Assembly: GCA_001931875.2 (NCBI GenBank) | Contig: MSJH02000787.1 | Location: 62,001 to 126,000 of the forward strand | Direction of reading: 5' to 3' | Length of the DNA stretch: 64,000 nt | Origin: Byssochlamys sp. IMV 00236 | Taxonomy: Eukaryota > Ascomycota > Eurotiomycetes > Eurotiales > Thermoascaceae | Part shown: positions 46,835 through 59,800 of the stretch, piece by piece | Layout: each line of letters starts with the position of its first letter | Position numbering within the stretch: position 1 is the first letter of the stretch | Notes under the pieces: generated by a model | Told to the model about the DNA's origin: nothing | Seen by the model: only the letters and a program-made list of their open reading frames with translations | Database searches by the model: none | Program-made: the position numbers and the translations under genes

Positions 46835-49800
46835 TTTGCGTCTTTCGAAGATCGTCTGTACGCGAGGAATGTGTATAGGGAGGGTGAAAGGAATGGAGGG
46901 TGTGATTAGAGCTGGTCACACCTGCAAAGGAGTGGGTAGGTTTGCACAGCAGATGAAAGAGAGGAAGAAGAATAAAAATAAGCAGCCGGTGAGAGGATGA
47001 TCTGGAAAAGCAAAGAATCAACCGCGCGGAGAAGGCCACGAAGATAAGCCGAGCTGAAGGCGATATTATTCCCGACGACCCAAACACAGTAACTGTGCCA
47101 TCTATGCCGGGGGATTGGTTGACCAATGACTGCCCTACGATTGGTGAGCTTCTGGACGCCGTCTCCTGACTCAGCAGAAACTCCGCATTTTCCCCACCGG
47201 ATAGTTGATCTTTATTAGTTCCTTAGTCTTGCCGTCAAAGCGACAAGTTTGCCATTATTTTTTCTCCAACGTGGGAGTTGCCGAACTACCTCCTGGATCG
47301 ACTCTGCTACGAGAGAGACTCTCTCCAGCACGGTTGTCGAGAGCCATATGTTACTGTGAAACGGGAAATCTCCATCAGGAATTGCGACATGGCGCCTCTA
47401 CGCGGGAGACGTTCAGGGACTTCGTGGATGCTGGCGACGGCACGAACTTCGGTTCCCTCCGGCTAGTTCTTTGAAACCATTCGGGGTCCAACGGTGGTCC
47501 AGTCTCCCCTCGCATGTTGTCTAGACCAGCACTGATTATTCATCCGTACCCTCGGCCTTTCTGACGCTCAGGACATATAGCCATCGTGAGGGGATCAATA
47601 TTGGAGTCGGGGAATATAACGGACGGCCAGCCTTTAATTCTTACTAATTAAGATCAGACAGCATTTAGATATGGAATGGCCTCCTAGCAGAGGTCTTCCA
47701 CACATAGCTAGTTAACTGACTCTGTTCGTCCAACGCACGATGAATGTCGCCGTGACGGGATAGGATATGACATGCTGTATAATCTGGCCCGGTTCCCGTT
47801 TTCCTGACTGACTCCTCAAATCATCGACATCCTTATCCTTGTCAAAATCCTTTCGAGTAGATGCATCGTAGGACCATAGCTCTTAGTTTGAGTCCTTATC
47901 GACTGGCCGTTTAATGCTTGTCTATCGTATGATGTTCTACGGATGACAGGCTACGGCTTCTGGACCTTGGTCTCATGTCAGATGATAGTTAACTTACCGG
48001 CCCTGCTCTTATTAAGAAGGAGGCCATTGGATGTTCCATTTCCATGGATGAGTCGAGAAGGAGACTCGCACAGGCGCCGTGAGCATCGTCCAACCTAGAC
48101 ATAAAAGGGCGAGGATGAACAACTATCTCCCTGCTGGGATTGAAAAAGAACACGAGATATAGATTACTATAGGAGAATGTCCGTCATATAAATAGTCCTA
48201 CTGTTCGATAGAATCGCGAACAGCAGGGTGGAGTAGACGCGGTCCTGCTAAAAACCGTATGGGGTTTGATCTTCCACTCGAACGAACGTATAAAAGTAGT
48301 AGGCCTCTACGCCATTGAAAGGCTGTAGAAGCGGACTATGGTGGTTGTCGTTTTCACGATTTTTCTTTCTACGCTGGCCAGATTGTCCTAACCTCACTCT
48401 GCTCGAGTGATCTCGTACTGGCACGTCTCTTGGAAGCAATACATCTCCGTCAGATGTTGGATGACCAGCTCCGTAAATACCAGGACGACGCTTTGGAAAG
48501 CAGTCCTTGACGTCCTCCATGATCCACAAGTATACTGAGCAACCGGTAGGAGGAATGGCTCATCTGCAGGTTGGAGCATATTTCCTGTCATGGTCGTAGC
48601 ATGAGTCGTCACGACGGGGTGTGGCGATGCGTCGGATTGGTGCAGTAGAGCTGTTACTCATCTGTAACAGTTCACTAATCCGATCATCTCTCCTCGGAGA
48701 CACTGTCCCAGAGGGTAGGTATTCGGTTCTCACACTCTCGCATAAGAGAGCGTCTGATCGTCTGTGATGCAAGAAGGAACAAGAAGTTCAGAGAGTCAGC
48801 CAAGAGAAGATATTTTTCGACTTTTGGCGCGTTGTGGACGGACAGGGTAAATCCGGCCACCGAGTCATGTGATGACACCAACGGGCGGCAGATTTCTAGC
48901 AGTGTTAAATCCGTCTGTTTCTCCTTTTTCCTTTCCACACACTTCATGAAAAATGAAAATGAACGCATAATCAACCTCCAGCTCCTGCCGTGCCTCTTCT
49001 GGCACGATCACACCTACAGGATGGCAGGTCATATTGGCGTACTAGAAGAACTCCGGACATTTAATGGCTCCCTCGCCGTGCTGGATTTTTTCTTCGAAAG
49101 AATCCGAGTGCCATGACGGGTGCGAGTCACCTGCTGTTCGGACATTATCATTTGGACTTATCGTGTATGACTTCGATGAGGGCACCCCCGGTAATTACCG
49201 TAATGCTTAAGTTAAGCCTGTGTCTCGTCGCCATCCAGCGTTGACCTAGGGAGTGCTGTCGTGGATACGCCTACTAAACCTGCTAGGAGGAAGGATATGA
49301 AAGGTGATAATACCCTGAGATCCAGCAAGGGTCCTGCTGGGAGGCCGGGCGCTTCCTTGCTGCAATGATGAGTCTGTCTTCCAGCGAACTCTTCTCCCTC
49401 TCGCTAGCCAAGGCCTCTGGAAGCCTGGACGGTGTTCTTCGTTTGATGTGTCAGAATCACGAAGCTGGGCGTGGGTCCCGGCCCTCGTGGCTTTCTCGTT
49501 AGAGTATCCTTATCATTGGCAGCTTGCTAGTCTTGGAATCATTTGGGTTTGGGCACCCACGATATGTCCGAGGAGCTATGTAGAACGGCTTGCACTTAGC
49601 AGCAGCCACAGGAATTGGATAGCAATATGGTAGGACCGATTTCTTATTGATCTAAATCGATATGAATCAGTTCAACTTCATGGCCATCTTTTGAAATAGT
49701 AGTAGACAACACCGGTTGTCTCTTACCGAACTATTTTTGGTGCAATCCCGCATTTTGGACGCGGACGCCATTAAGCAACGGTCTATCAAGCCAGCTTCCG

Positions 49801-50306
49801 CCAGACAGGGTTTGCCCCTTTTCCAAGCTGCTTTGGGGAATCGTCCCTGATCTCCCTCGTAAGTGATGCTCCACCAGTCAAATGAATCGACGGGACGACG
49901 TCAAAGACCCCCGCCCGTAGTGTGTCTATGGTATCGTAACTTGAGGAGGTCGCACTGTTGGTCTCTCCAGGAACGCCAAGGTGGAAGGTTCGGCTGTGAC
50001 CCAGTGGAGAGAGGCCCCGACCTTGGAGCTACCGTCTCCGAAACACCACCAAGTCGGTCCATTATTATATTATTTTCCTTGACTTCCATCGCAGACGGAG
50101 ACAGGGACTGTTCGGACTGTTGGCCTTGGGAACCTTTATCTGCGTGGTGTTCCAATGATCCGGTTTGGGAGTGATTGACATCGCCACCGAAACCGGAACG
50201 CCGGCCCAAAAACATTTCTCAGGAAACAACAAGTCCAGACTCCCCGGTCTGTTTGTGACTCTCTACAATAGACGTCTTACCATATAACCCTGGTCCCGGT
50301 GCAGCC
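46835..50306. other. Gene-poor divergent region between CCP1 and the ArfGAP gene
   Basis: These 3.5 kb hold the CCP1 promoter at the left and the ArfGAP promoter at the right. Open frames of 60-140 codons occur on both strands (for example 47205-47474 plus, 48684-48974 minus, 49863-50174 plus), but none shows a known motif or splices into a longer product that I could recognise. Decayed sequence is possible. Confidence 0.45.
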
Positions 50307-52749
50307 ATGGTGGCAGGTCTGAGCAAGCGCCAGCAGGCGCGCAATGAAAGAGCCCTGCAGGATCTCATCAGATCAATTCCAGGAAATGACCGGTGTGCCG
50401 ACTGTTCGGCATATAATCCAGGTGAGTTGTGACCTGACGCCACAAAGGAAAAGCGAGGTATCCATGCTAATGTCTATTTTCTCAATTAGGATGGGCCAGT
50501 TGGAATGTAAGCAGGCTACATTTCTCCTTTCCTTTCCATCTCTCCGAGTCGTAGCGGTGACGAATCGAATACTTACCAAAATGGCGAATAGTTGGGAATA
50601 TTTCTCTGTATGCGTTGTGCAGCCCTGCACCGGAAGCTGGGAACTCACATATCCAAGGTCAAATCGTTGACCATGGACTCCTGGACGGCAGAGCAGGTTG
50701 ATGTGAGTTGTCGAATCCGCACTCGTGTGTGAGCAGCCCCTAATATTGGAGCAGAATATGAAAGCGCATGGCAACACCATTTCCAACAAGATCTACAACC
50801 CCAGAAACGTGAAGCCGCCAATGCCGGTCGACATTGATGAGTCCGACTCTGCGATGGAACGGTTTATACGGCGGAAATACGAACAGAGATCGTTGGAAAA
50901 CGGGAAACCGAAGCCCCCAAGCAGGCATGATTCCGGCTACACGAGGTCTCCCGAGGGCTCACCTCCTCCATTGCCTCCCAAGACTGGTAAAATATTCGGT
51001 TTCGGACTTCGCTCTGTGTCATCAGCGTCGCACCTGCCTCGATCCTCGGGGAGGTCATCGAACCCAACCTCTCCCCGATCCGACACGTATGGTTCTCGCT
51101 CTCCTCCAGTACAGATAAACAAACAGTCCCGGGTTTTTGGAGCGACTGTCGGTGACTTGGGCGCGTCATTCGAACAGAAGCTGAACATCTTGAAAGAAAT
51201 GGGCTTTCCGGATGACAGGAGAAATGCAACGATCTTGAAGGGTCTGAGCGGCAATCTCGAGAAGACGATCGAATCCCTCACGAGACTAGGAGAAAATAGT
51301 AACCCTACTTCTGGCACTCGAACACCCGTTCAAAGAGGCACGCCCACCACCGCTCATTTTGGCGAGTCGCTCTCGAGCCCCAAGGCCGCGGTCTCTACGA
51401 ATCCATTCGACCAGCTTGATTCCAAACCTCAAACAAGTAGTGGACTGTCGACCGCTACTAAGCCGTATAATCCATTCGATGTCCCAGACCCGCAGCCAAC
51501 GTCTGCACTCGAGAATTCTTTCCAGCATCTCCAGGTGTCGCAGCCCCTGTTCCCCCATTCGACTGGCGGATATCCAACCCAGCAAAATCAGGCCCAGACG
51601 TTCTTTCAGCAACCTATGACTCCACCGGTGACTATGCCATCGTCTCAATCGCAATTTGCGGCTTCGACCCAGTCGTTGAATGGCACTTACAACCCTTTCC
51701 TTCAGCCGGCTCCTCAGCAGCAGGGCCCTATGTCAAACCCGTATGCCAGCCAAGTACAGAACGTGCCTCAAAGCAATCCTTTTTTCGGTCAAATATTGCC
51801 ACAACACACTTCGGCTTCGGCCCAGTTGAATTCTCAACCATCTCTGGGTGCCTCTCCTTTTGAGACTCGACCGCAATCGAGTCAGCCACAGTATACTGGC
51901 ACGGTGTCGCCTTTCGCATCTTCATCGCCTTTCGGCCCTTTGCAACAGCAGCCGCAGCCGCAGCAATCCCAGCAGCAACAACAGCAGCAGCAAAGCCCGT
52001 TCTCATCCTCATCACCTTTTGGTCCTTTGCAGCAGCAGCCTCAATCACAGCAGCCGCAGCAACAGCAACAGCAAAGCCCGTTCTCGTCTTCGCATAATCC
52101 CTTCGACTCCATCCCTGCAACGGCGAACCCGGGGTACCCCTACCCCCAACAGCAAATGCCACAGATGCAGCAGCAACAAAACTTCCAGCAGCAACAAAAC
52201 TTCCAGCAGCAACAGGGCTTCCAGCCGCAGTCGCAGTATCTCACACCACAGCGAACTGGCCGTGTCGACAAGAGTAGTATACTTTCTCTTTACAGCAACC
52301 CTCAGACAGCCCCTATGATGAACGCGCAGCCGCAGCAGCAACAGCAGATGCCACAACAACCAGCACACCTTCAGTCGACACCTGGCCTAAGCCCAGCCCC
52401 CTCGCTGCTGACGAACTCAATGGGTTCCACGCCCCAGACACAATCCTCTTTCAGTTTGACGACGCCGCAGCAGCGCAGCGTGACGATGCCTGCTTCACTC
52501 GATTCTTCATCCGCAGGAGCACGGAATCCTTTCTTCACGTCGTCGCCCTTTGGCGGACAGACGAATCCTGCAGTCAATCCCGCTGCAGCTCCATCTGGTC
52601 TTGGGATCGGGATGGGACAGAAAGTTCAGCAGTCTAATAGTCCATTTGCACGAACGCACATCAGCCAAGAAAGTGTTGATATTAACGGGCTTCAGAACGG
52701 CCGACATAGCCCTGATGCCTTTGCGAATCTGAGCGCTCGCTTCGCCTGA
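50307..52749 (+). CDS. ArfGAP with UBA domain and Gln-rich, NPF-containing tail (Gts1-like)
   Basis: There are four exons, 50307-50421, 50490-50506, 50592-50702 and 50755-52749, giving 745 residues. The ArfGAP domain at the N-terminus has the zinc finger CADC...CMRC and the following [13 protein letters not shown], with the arginine-finger region of the family; it should stimulate GTP hydrolysis on Arf in vesicle traffic. A UBA domain follows ([20 protein letters not shown], about residues 220-265). The rest is disordered, with Gln-rich runs coded by CAG/CAA and six NPF tripeptides that can bind EH domains of endocytic adaptors. The architecture resembles yeast Gts1. Exon 2 is only 17 nt and lies inside the zinc finger. 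The gene converges on the Hal4-like kinase. Confidence 0.9.
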
Positions 52750-53684
52750 AGAAGTGGGACCGAGAGTCCATGCCTCGTTTGACGTCGTTTCGTCTGTTGC
52801 ATAGTTGGCGGGTTTTCCATTTCAAGAGTCGGGAGTCACATAGTTGATTTGATCTTTGCATTGTGGTCCGGCGTTCCAGGGATTATAATCTACCATTTTC
52901 CGACGAGGCTCCCTTATCATCATCGGGCGGCTATCCAGAGCCCCAGAGAAAGAGCAATCACGACTTTGAGAGTCCAGATTGCAAATGGATGGAATGTACA
53001 GAACTGGTCGACTTAAGTTTCGCGGATCCATGATACCCACAGAGGATGTGTAGACAAAACAGCATGGTGTCATCATGGTGGTTGTTCGATGACTGTCCTT
53101 TGAAAGGAAGCAGGCTCATGCAGTACATATGGGCCTCTTATATACTTACGTACTCTCATTCAATAGAATTCTCATATGTATCATATTCTATCATTTTGTT
53201 TTATCTTGGGGTTGTCCGTCGGTTGTTTGATCTCTGATTCTTGTCTTGTCTTCTACTAGGTATCTTATAGAGTTTCCATTTCCTTGTCGCTTAGTTATTC
53301 TTATAATGGAAGGACTTGTTCTTCTCGAGAAGCTTGAAAGATTTATAAGAGTAGCTAAGTATTGGTCCTGATATGCGGGGTAGCATGCATCAACTCTAGA
53401 GCCCGGGGAGAAAACCTACCAATTTACCACATCCACTACTGTAAGCACGCGTATCGTGGCTTCGTATGGGAAATCATTCCCAATAGATGCATTGACAATT
53501 CCATATTACCATACTACCATCCTTTTCACGAGCAAGTAATGTACATACAGTACATACTGTACATAACGATACCATCAGTCACTATCAACATCGTCAGGAG
53601 AGAAAGAGCATGACATGACATATATCACCGTCTACATGTTTTCCTTCCGTCTATACGTTCCCCCCCCTTCTCAGGATATGTATT
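52750..53684. other. Convergent intergenic region, ArfGAP and kinase 3' flanks
   Basis: These 935 bp are AT-rich and contain a short direct repeat of TACATA/GTACAT units near 53541-53565. They probably contain both 3' UTRs. No gene was seen. Confidence 0.5.
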
Positions 53685-55086
53685 TTATATTCCCCTATGA
53701 CCAGCATCGCAGACTTCAATAGCAGTCACCCATTCAGATCTCAGGATTTGAGATGCAGTAATTCGTCGTTCCCAATTCGGATCCAGCATCGCGTAGATTA
53801 CGTTACGGCAGCATTCCTGGAGAATACATAGATCAGATCAGATCAGAGAAATAAAAAAAGAAATTAGCCCTGAGCAGAAGAGAAGAACCATAACATACCC
53901 TCCGAAAAGACTCTATCGGCTCATACCCACTCACCTCCCTCCTCGCCTTCAAATACGCAACATACAACTCATCATCCTGCTCCAACGCCGTCCACCACGG
54001 CAACCTCCCCGTCCGCATCGCAATATACGTAACACCCACAGCCCAAACATCGACTGCCCTCGGATCAAATTCCCTACCACCATACTCCTCCGGAGCGATA
54101 TAAGGAATCGTCCCGGATACGCGTTTCGTTAAATGCGGTCTCTCCTCCCATGGAGCGCGGAAACATTCTGCGTTTCCGAAATCGATAATCTTCACCGCTC
54201 CATGGAGCGTGATGAGGATATTGTCTGGTTTTATGTTACGATGAGCGACGCCCTGGGTGTGCATGTAGGATATGCCGAGGAGGAGTTGTTTGAAGAAACA
54301 GTCTGAGTCGTGGGTGGGGAGGCCTTTTTTGTTGGTTCTGATTAGTCGGTGGAGGGTCGTGGATGATGGGTGGTATTGCATGATTTCGTAGAGAGTGCCG
54401 CGGTCGTCGAACAGGAGGTCGAGCGTGTGGATGATGTTGGGATGGTGGAGACATGAGCCGATGCAGTATTCGGATCGGGCGAGGTTGGATGATGTGCGGT
54501 GGAATACTTTGATGGCGTATAGTTCTGTTCGCGTGGGGGATGGAGAAGATGATGATGAGGAGGAGGATGATGGTGAAGAAGAGCGTTTCTTTTTCTCGTG
54601 AAGTCGTATCGTTGATGTGTTGCCGTAGTAGATGACTTCTTTGAACTTGCCGTATTTTCGAGTCAAAGACATTGCAGGGGTAGAAGATGAAGAAGAAGAA
54701 GAAGAAGAAGTAGAAGAAGAAGAAGGAGAGGAGGAGACCTGTCCTTCTTCCTCCGGTCTGACGATCAAGGGATCCTGCTCTTCAGATTGAGAATACCTCT
54801 GCCACCACCAGGTCGAAATCATGTTGAAAATTCCATCAAGAATCCCCCCTTGCTTATCGACTCTTTGGATCAGATGATCATGATCATGGCGGTGATGGAT
54901 TTCATGATGCCACGACGCGGCGGGAGGATGGTTTGAATCTTGACGAGATGGAATTTCCTCGACGCGTTCTTCCACCGTGTTTTCGTCGGGATGATCCCTT
55001 TCTTCTTCTGGAGATGGCGATTTCGACGCAGATCGAGAATTCCCGTCACCGCGTATGCTTACTTGGTCTGAAACAGCAACCGGCAT
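53685..55086 (-). CDS. Hal4/Hal5-like protein kinase with altered catalytic loop (probable pseudokinase)
   Basis: There are two exons, complement of 53685-53816 and 53899-55086, giving 439 residues. The kinase domain (about residue 145 to the end) follows the yeast Hal4/Sat4 pattern: SEYCIGSCLHHPNIIHTLDL, DCFFKQLLLGISYMH, KIIDFGNAECF, IPYIAPEEY, FDPRAVDVWAVG, AMRTGRLPW, GYEPIESF and CRNVIYAMLDP. Yeast Hal4 and Hal5 stabilise the Trk1 potassium transporter. The lysine of AIKVF, DFG and APE are present. The catalytic loop, however, reads HRNIKPDN, with Asn284 (codon 54235-54237) in place of the catalytic Asp, and the glycine loop is reduced to YYGNTSTIRL. The N-terminus is disordered with serine and histidine runs. 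The start ATG is at 55086. The gene is divergent from a Na+/K+-type ATPase. Confidence 0.88.
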
Positions 55087-56863
55087 AGGTTGTAGATCGA
55101 ATGCTTGACATAGGAGGAGGAGGAGGAATCAGGATAGTTTAAACGTCCGTAGTAGCAATGGCTGAAATTAATTGTGGAATAGAAAGAAAAGACGAAATAT
55201 CGGAAGCTCAATGGTACAACATCGATCGTTGGAGCGTAACGTTGATGTGCGTCTGCTGGGCTTGTAAATGTTAGTCAGATAAGAAAAAAAAGGCATCAGC
55301 CAAACATGAACGAGGGAAATCCATTCACGAACTATAGATAAAATTAGATAGAAGAAGAAGACGAAGAAGTAAAGTAACACCGCGTAGTCATGAACCAGAG
55401 TAGTTACTATTATTATTATACCCCTTAATAATTACACAGGAGCCATTTTAACGCCTCATACGACTCATCTCGAGCACCACCACAGCGACACGGTAAAAGG
55501 TACTGCACATAGTTATTGGATTCCAAAAGAAGCGGCATTTTGTCCAACAAATAGAATCTGCGGATGGGAATAATCCCCCGGTAGTGCGTCAGCTTTTATT
55601 CCGTAGGTTGGATATATCCCTCATTGTTCAATGTTTTTCGGTTTGGTCTGTTTGGCCGAGTTTCTCGTGTTCATTCGTATCTTTCTGGAATCATGGCTTC
55701 ACTTGTCTGTTTCTGAGCAAGATGTCAGATAGGTAGGTATGCACGGTACGTGATCTTGCAGCTCGTGTTCTGAGATATTGTTCTATGGGAGGGGAACGGA
55801 TTCCACACAGTAGAAAATAGATGAGTGTAATATAGATCTCTGTCTATCTACTGGCCAGATGCCAATCAGAAAGGAATATAGACTTGATTCGACCCTGCTA
55901 GGCTACTTTATCCTTACTACTAGAACGAACCATACAACACCACCACAAGAAATTAGAATATACCATAGAAAAAGTACATATAGAAAAGAAACCCATTCCT
56001 ATTTCCTTCGAATAATAGCCCATATCAGCCCAGCAGCAGCAAATTCAGCATAGATAGTAGTAGAGCTGCCTTCACCGTTTCCGTAGCCTAGCGTTTGAGC
56101 GAATTAAACGGACCAATCAGAAAGGGGTAGCGGGGATCCGAGATATAGTGGTAGTAGTCTATATGGACCGCGAGGGATTTATACTGTCGAACCAAAAAAA
56201 TGAAGAACAAAACAACCGAACCCACGATATCACTCCAGTGTAAAATGAACAGCCCCGCATGAAGAACAATACCTGATTCCAGTTAGTTAAACTAAGCCGC
56301 AGTAATAATAATAATACCTAAGATTTTTATCCTTTTTCCCGCACACGATCTCGAAGGCGGGGGGAAAGAAAAAAAAGTACAGTAGTAAACAGGACAAGAA
56401 GTTACTTTGAGGGATTTGCCCGTATCCACTCTCTCTTCTTTGACCATGTTTTTGTCTTGGTAACTATTATTATTTTGCCGCTCTTAATCAATGGGTTCAT
56501 AATACGAGACTGCTGCTTTTACGCGAAAGGGAAGGGCTGGGTTCTTTTCTGTCGCTGGTTGTGGTGGCCATGGAAAATCCCTCATAGATGCGGATGGCGT
56601 ATTGCGGCAAAAGGACGAGAACATGGCACAGATTGATACTACCAGATCCACGTGGGAATCTGCTGCATTCGGTCCTGGTTCGATTAACGTGATAAACCCT
56701 AGATTGGTAGCTAGAGCCGGAAGAGGGGTTCTATCTAATCAGCTCGCGTAGTCCATACATAAATAATCCCTCTCGGTGTCCCTCTTTCTTCTCTATTTTC
56801 TATATATTGCCCCCGTTGTTCCGGTAGTGAGGAAAGGTGCACTTGCTTCAATCACATCAGGTG
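55087..56863. promoter_or_regulatory. Divergent promoter region, Hal4-like kinase and IIC ATPase
   Basis: These 1.8 kb lie between the two start codons and contain the upstream regions of both genes. AT-rich tracts and short AAG and TAA runs occur (near 55350, 55410 and 56305). An acceptor-like atcacatcag precedes the ATPase ATG by three bases, so a 5'-UTR intron there is possible. No separate gene was seen. Confidence 0.4.
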
Positions 56864-59800
56864 ATGCCTTCATCCTTGTCTTCTCAGAAGTCTGCTTCTG
56901 AAGAGGATCCGCCCGAGTTTCAGGTGGACGTCGAAGCAAAGGCTTGCAGCGATGTCGCCCACGGGGGTGAATCCGATCATGAGCTGCCAGAGCAACGGGG
57001 TTCACAGCGTATTATCTTCGAACCACCCGCAGAAGATCCACGAGAAAGTCGCCGTTCTCGCAACAACACCTCTAAGCGTCTACGCTCGATTTCACGTTCC
57101 AAAAGCATCGAAACCGTGCGGAGCAGCCGCAGCAATAAGGACAATGGTGCATCATCTGTCGCACCGGGTATTCCGATCGAGTTTCGCACGCTCTCCATTC
57201 ACATTTCCGAGTCACAGAACGTCCCCGATGAACTGCTCAAGGACACAAAGGACAAGAGAGACAAGAACGTCGTGAACCAAGACTACTTCGAGCAGCTTGA
57301 TTTCCACATTATTAGCCCGGAGAGTCTCTGTCAACAGTTTAATGTCGATCCAGAAAATGGACTGAGCGCTAGTGCAGCAGCAGCAAGACTGCAGCGAGAT
57401 GGAAAGAACACCATCGCTCAACGTCGAGAGAACTATCTGAAGAAGATATTCTATTACGTCTTTGGAGGGTTCTGCTCTATCCTATGGATCGGAGTCATTG
57501 TTTTTTTCCTCTGCTGGAGACCGCTGAGCAACCCTCCTGACGCGACGAATCTGGCATTGGCGATTTTAGTCTTAATCGTCATTGTGCTCCAGGCTTGCTT
57601 TTCCGCTTTCCAAGACTGGTCGACGAAACAGGTGATGAATTCGATCCTTGGCTTACTTCCATCCGACACAATGGTGCTACGTGACGGGAAGCTTGTCAAG
57701 ATCCCGACGGCAGACCTTGTGGCCGGCGATATCGTGCAGATTTCCATTGGAAATAAGGTACCGGCCGATATGCGGCTTCTCAAAACCTCCGGAGACGTAC
57801 GCTTTGATCGCGCCGTATTGACAGGAGAATCGGACGAGATCGAGGGGGCCACCGATGTTACGGACAAGAATTTCCTCGAAACCAGAAACATCGCCTTGAT
57901 GGGAACGGGCGTAACCAACGGCAATGCGGTCGGTTTAGTCGTCCTCACAGGCTCTCGATCTGTCATGGGTCGCATAGCCAGCCTGACAGCAGGCGTCAAA
58001 GAGAAACCGACTCTCATCCAAAAGGAGATCACCCGCTTCGTGATAATCATCATCTGTCTAACTGTGATCTTGGCCTGCGCAATTTTGTTCAGCTGGGCTG
58101 GATGGCTGCGTGTTGATCATAAGGGGTTTATGGACGTTACCGCTATGCTAGATGATGTGATGGGATGCGTCGTAGCCTTCATCCCGGAAGGCATGCCAGT
58201 TGGAGTTGCGCTCACGCTCATGATGGTTGCGAAGAGGATGAAGAGCGTGAATATTCTGCCGAAGGGTCTTGCGACAGTTGAGACCCTCGGCTGTGTCAAT
58301 GTGATCTGTTCGGACAAGACTGGAACACTGACGCAGAACAAGATGCTCGTCAGGTCGGTTGGTTTTGTCGATAAGCGATACAATCTCGACGGGTTCACCG
58401 AGGAGCTCCAGAAGGGTCAAGTACCCTTGCCCGTTCAGACGCTGCTTCAGGGATCGGTCCTCTGCAATGATGCCTTCTTCGATCCCGAGACGGCACATTT
58501 GCCGCTTGATGAGCGAGAAGTCAACGGCAACGCTACGGATGAAGCCGTCTTGCGCTTCGCAGAAGCCGTCAGCTCCGGGAGCTCCACGAGACCTAACGAA
58601 TACGAAAGAGTTTATCAGATCCCTTTCAATTCCAAGAACAAGTGGATGCTTACGTTGCACAAGACCACAGCGAAGCCCCAAGGCCCTGAACTGAACGAGT
58701 CCAATGAGACGTATCTTGTATACGTCAAGGGGGCCCCTGATGTGCTTCTTCCGAAATGCACGTCATACTGGTCAGGCGTTGACAACGAGGTGAAGCAGCT
58801 GGATGATTCCGCAAAGCAGATGTTTTCTGCCTTCCAAGAGGAGATGTCAAAGAAAGCCGAAAGAGTGATTGTTCTCTGCCAGAGATACTATAGCCCTCGG
58901 GCGACTCTTGGGTCCAACGACTTTGCGGATGAGATCCAGGCTAAGGGTGTTCAGAACCTTACGATCGTTGGGCTATTCGGCATAGTCGACCCTCCCCGCT
59001 TGGAAACCGCTCGTACTGTTGCGTCTTGCCGCAGGGCCGGCATCCGGTTTTTCATGGTCACCGGAGATTTTGGCTTGACCGCGGCAGCGATTGCTCGCGA
59101 CGTTGGCATCTTCACGGGCACGGCAGAACCAGACACGGTGGCTGATCTCGTCGATCTTAAAGTCGATGAGGACGAGAACATATGCTCGAGGCAGAGCCTT
59201 CTCGTCGACGGATCCCAGATTTCATCATTGACGAAAGAAGATTGGGACGCGATCTGTCAATATAGGGAAATAGTATTCGGGCGTACGACGCCGGAACAGA
59301 AGCTCCGCATAGTTAACGAGTTCAGAGATCGCGATAATGTCGTCGCCGTCACAGGTGACGGCGTCAATGACGCACCAGCACTGCGCGCCGCGGACGTTGG
59401 CATAGCGGTGGTCTCTGGAAGCGACGTGGCAATCGAGGCAGCAGACTTGGTGTTGATGGACAAATTCGACTCTATAGTCGAAGCGATAAGACTGGGTCGA
59501 CTCGTGTTTCAGAATCTCCAGAAAGTGATCACATATCTCCTCCCCGCTGGCAGCTGGTCTGAGATCTGGCCAGTGATCATGAATGTCTGGTTTGGGGTTC
59601 CCCTACCCCTGAGCTCCTTCCTCATGATCATTATCTGTGTCTTCACTGATCTCTTCCTCTCTCTATCCCTCATCATGGAGAAAGAGGAGTTTGATCTTCT
59701 GGATGGACCTCCGAGAAATCACAAAAAGGATCATCTTATCAATCTCAAGATATATGGACAATCCTACCTGTTTATCGGAGTGTTGGAGACACTATGCGCG

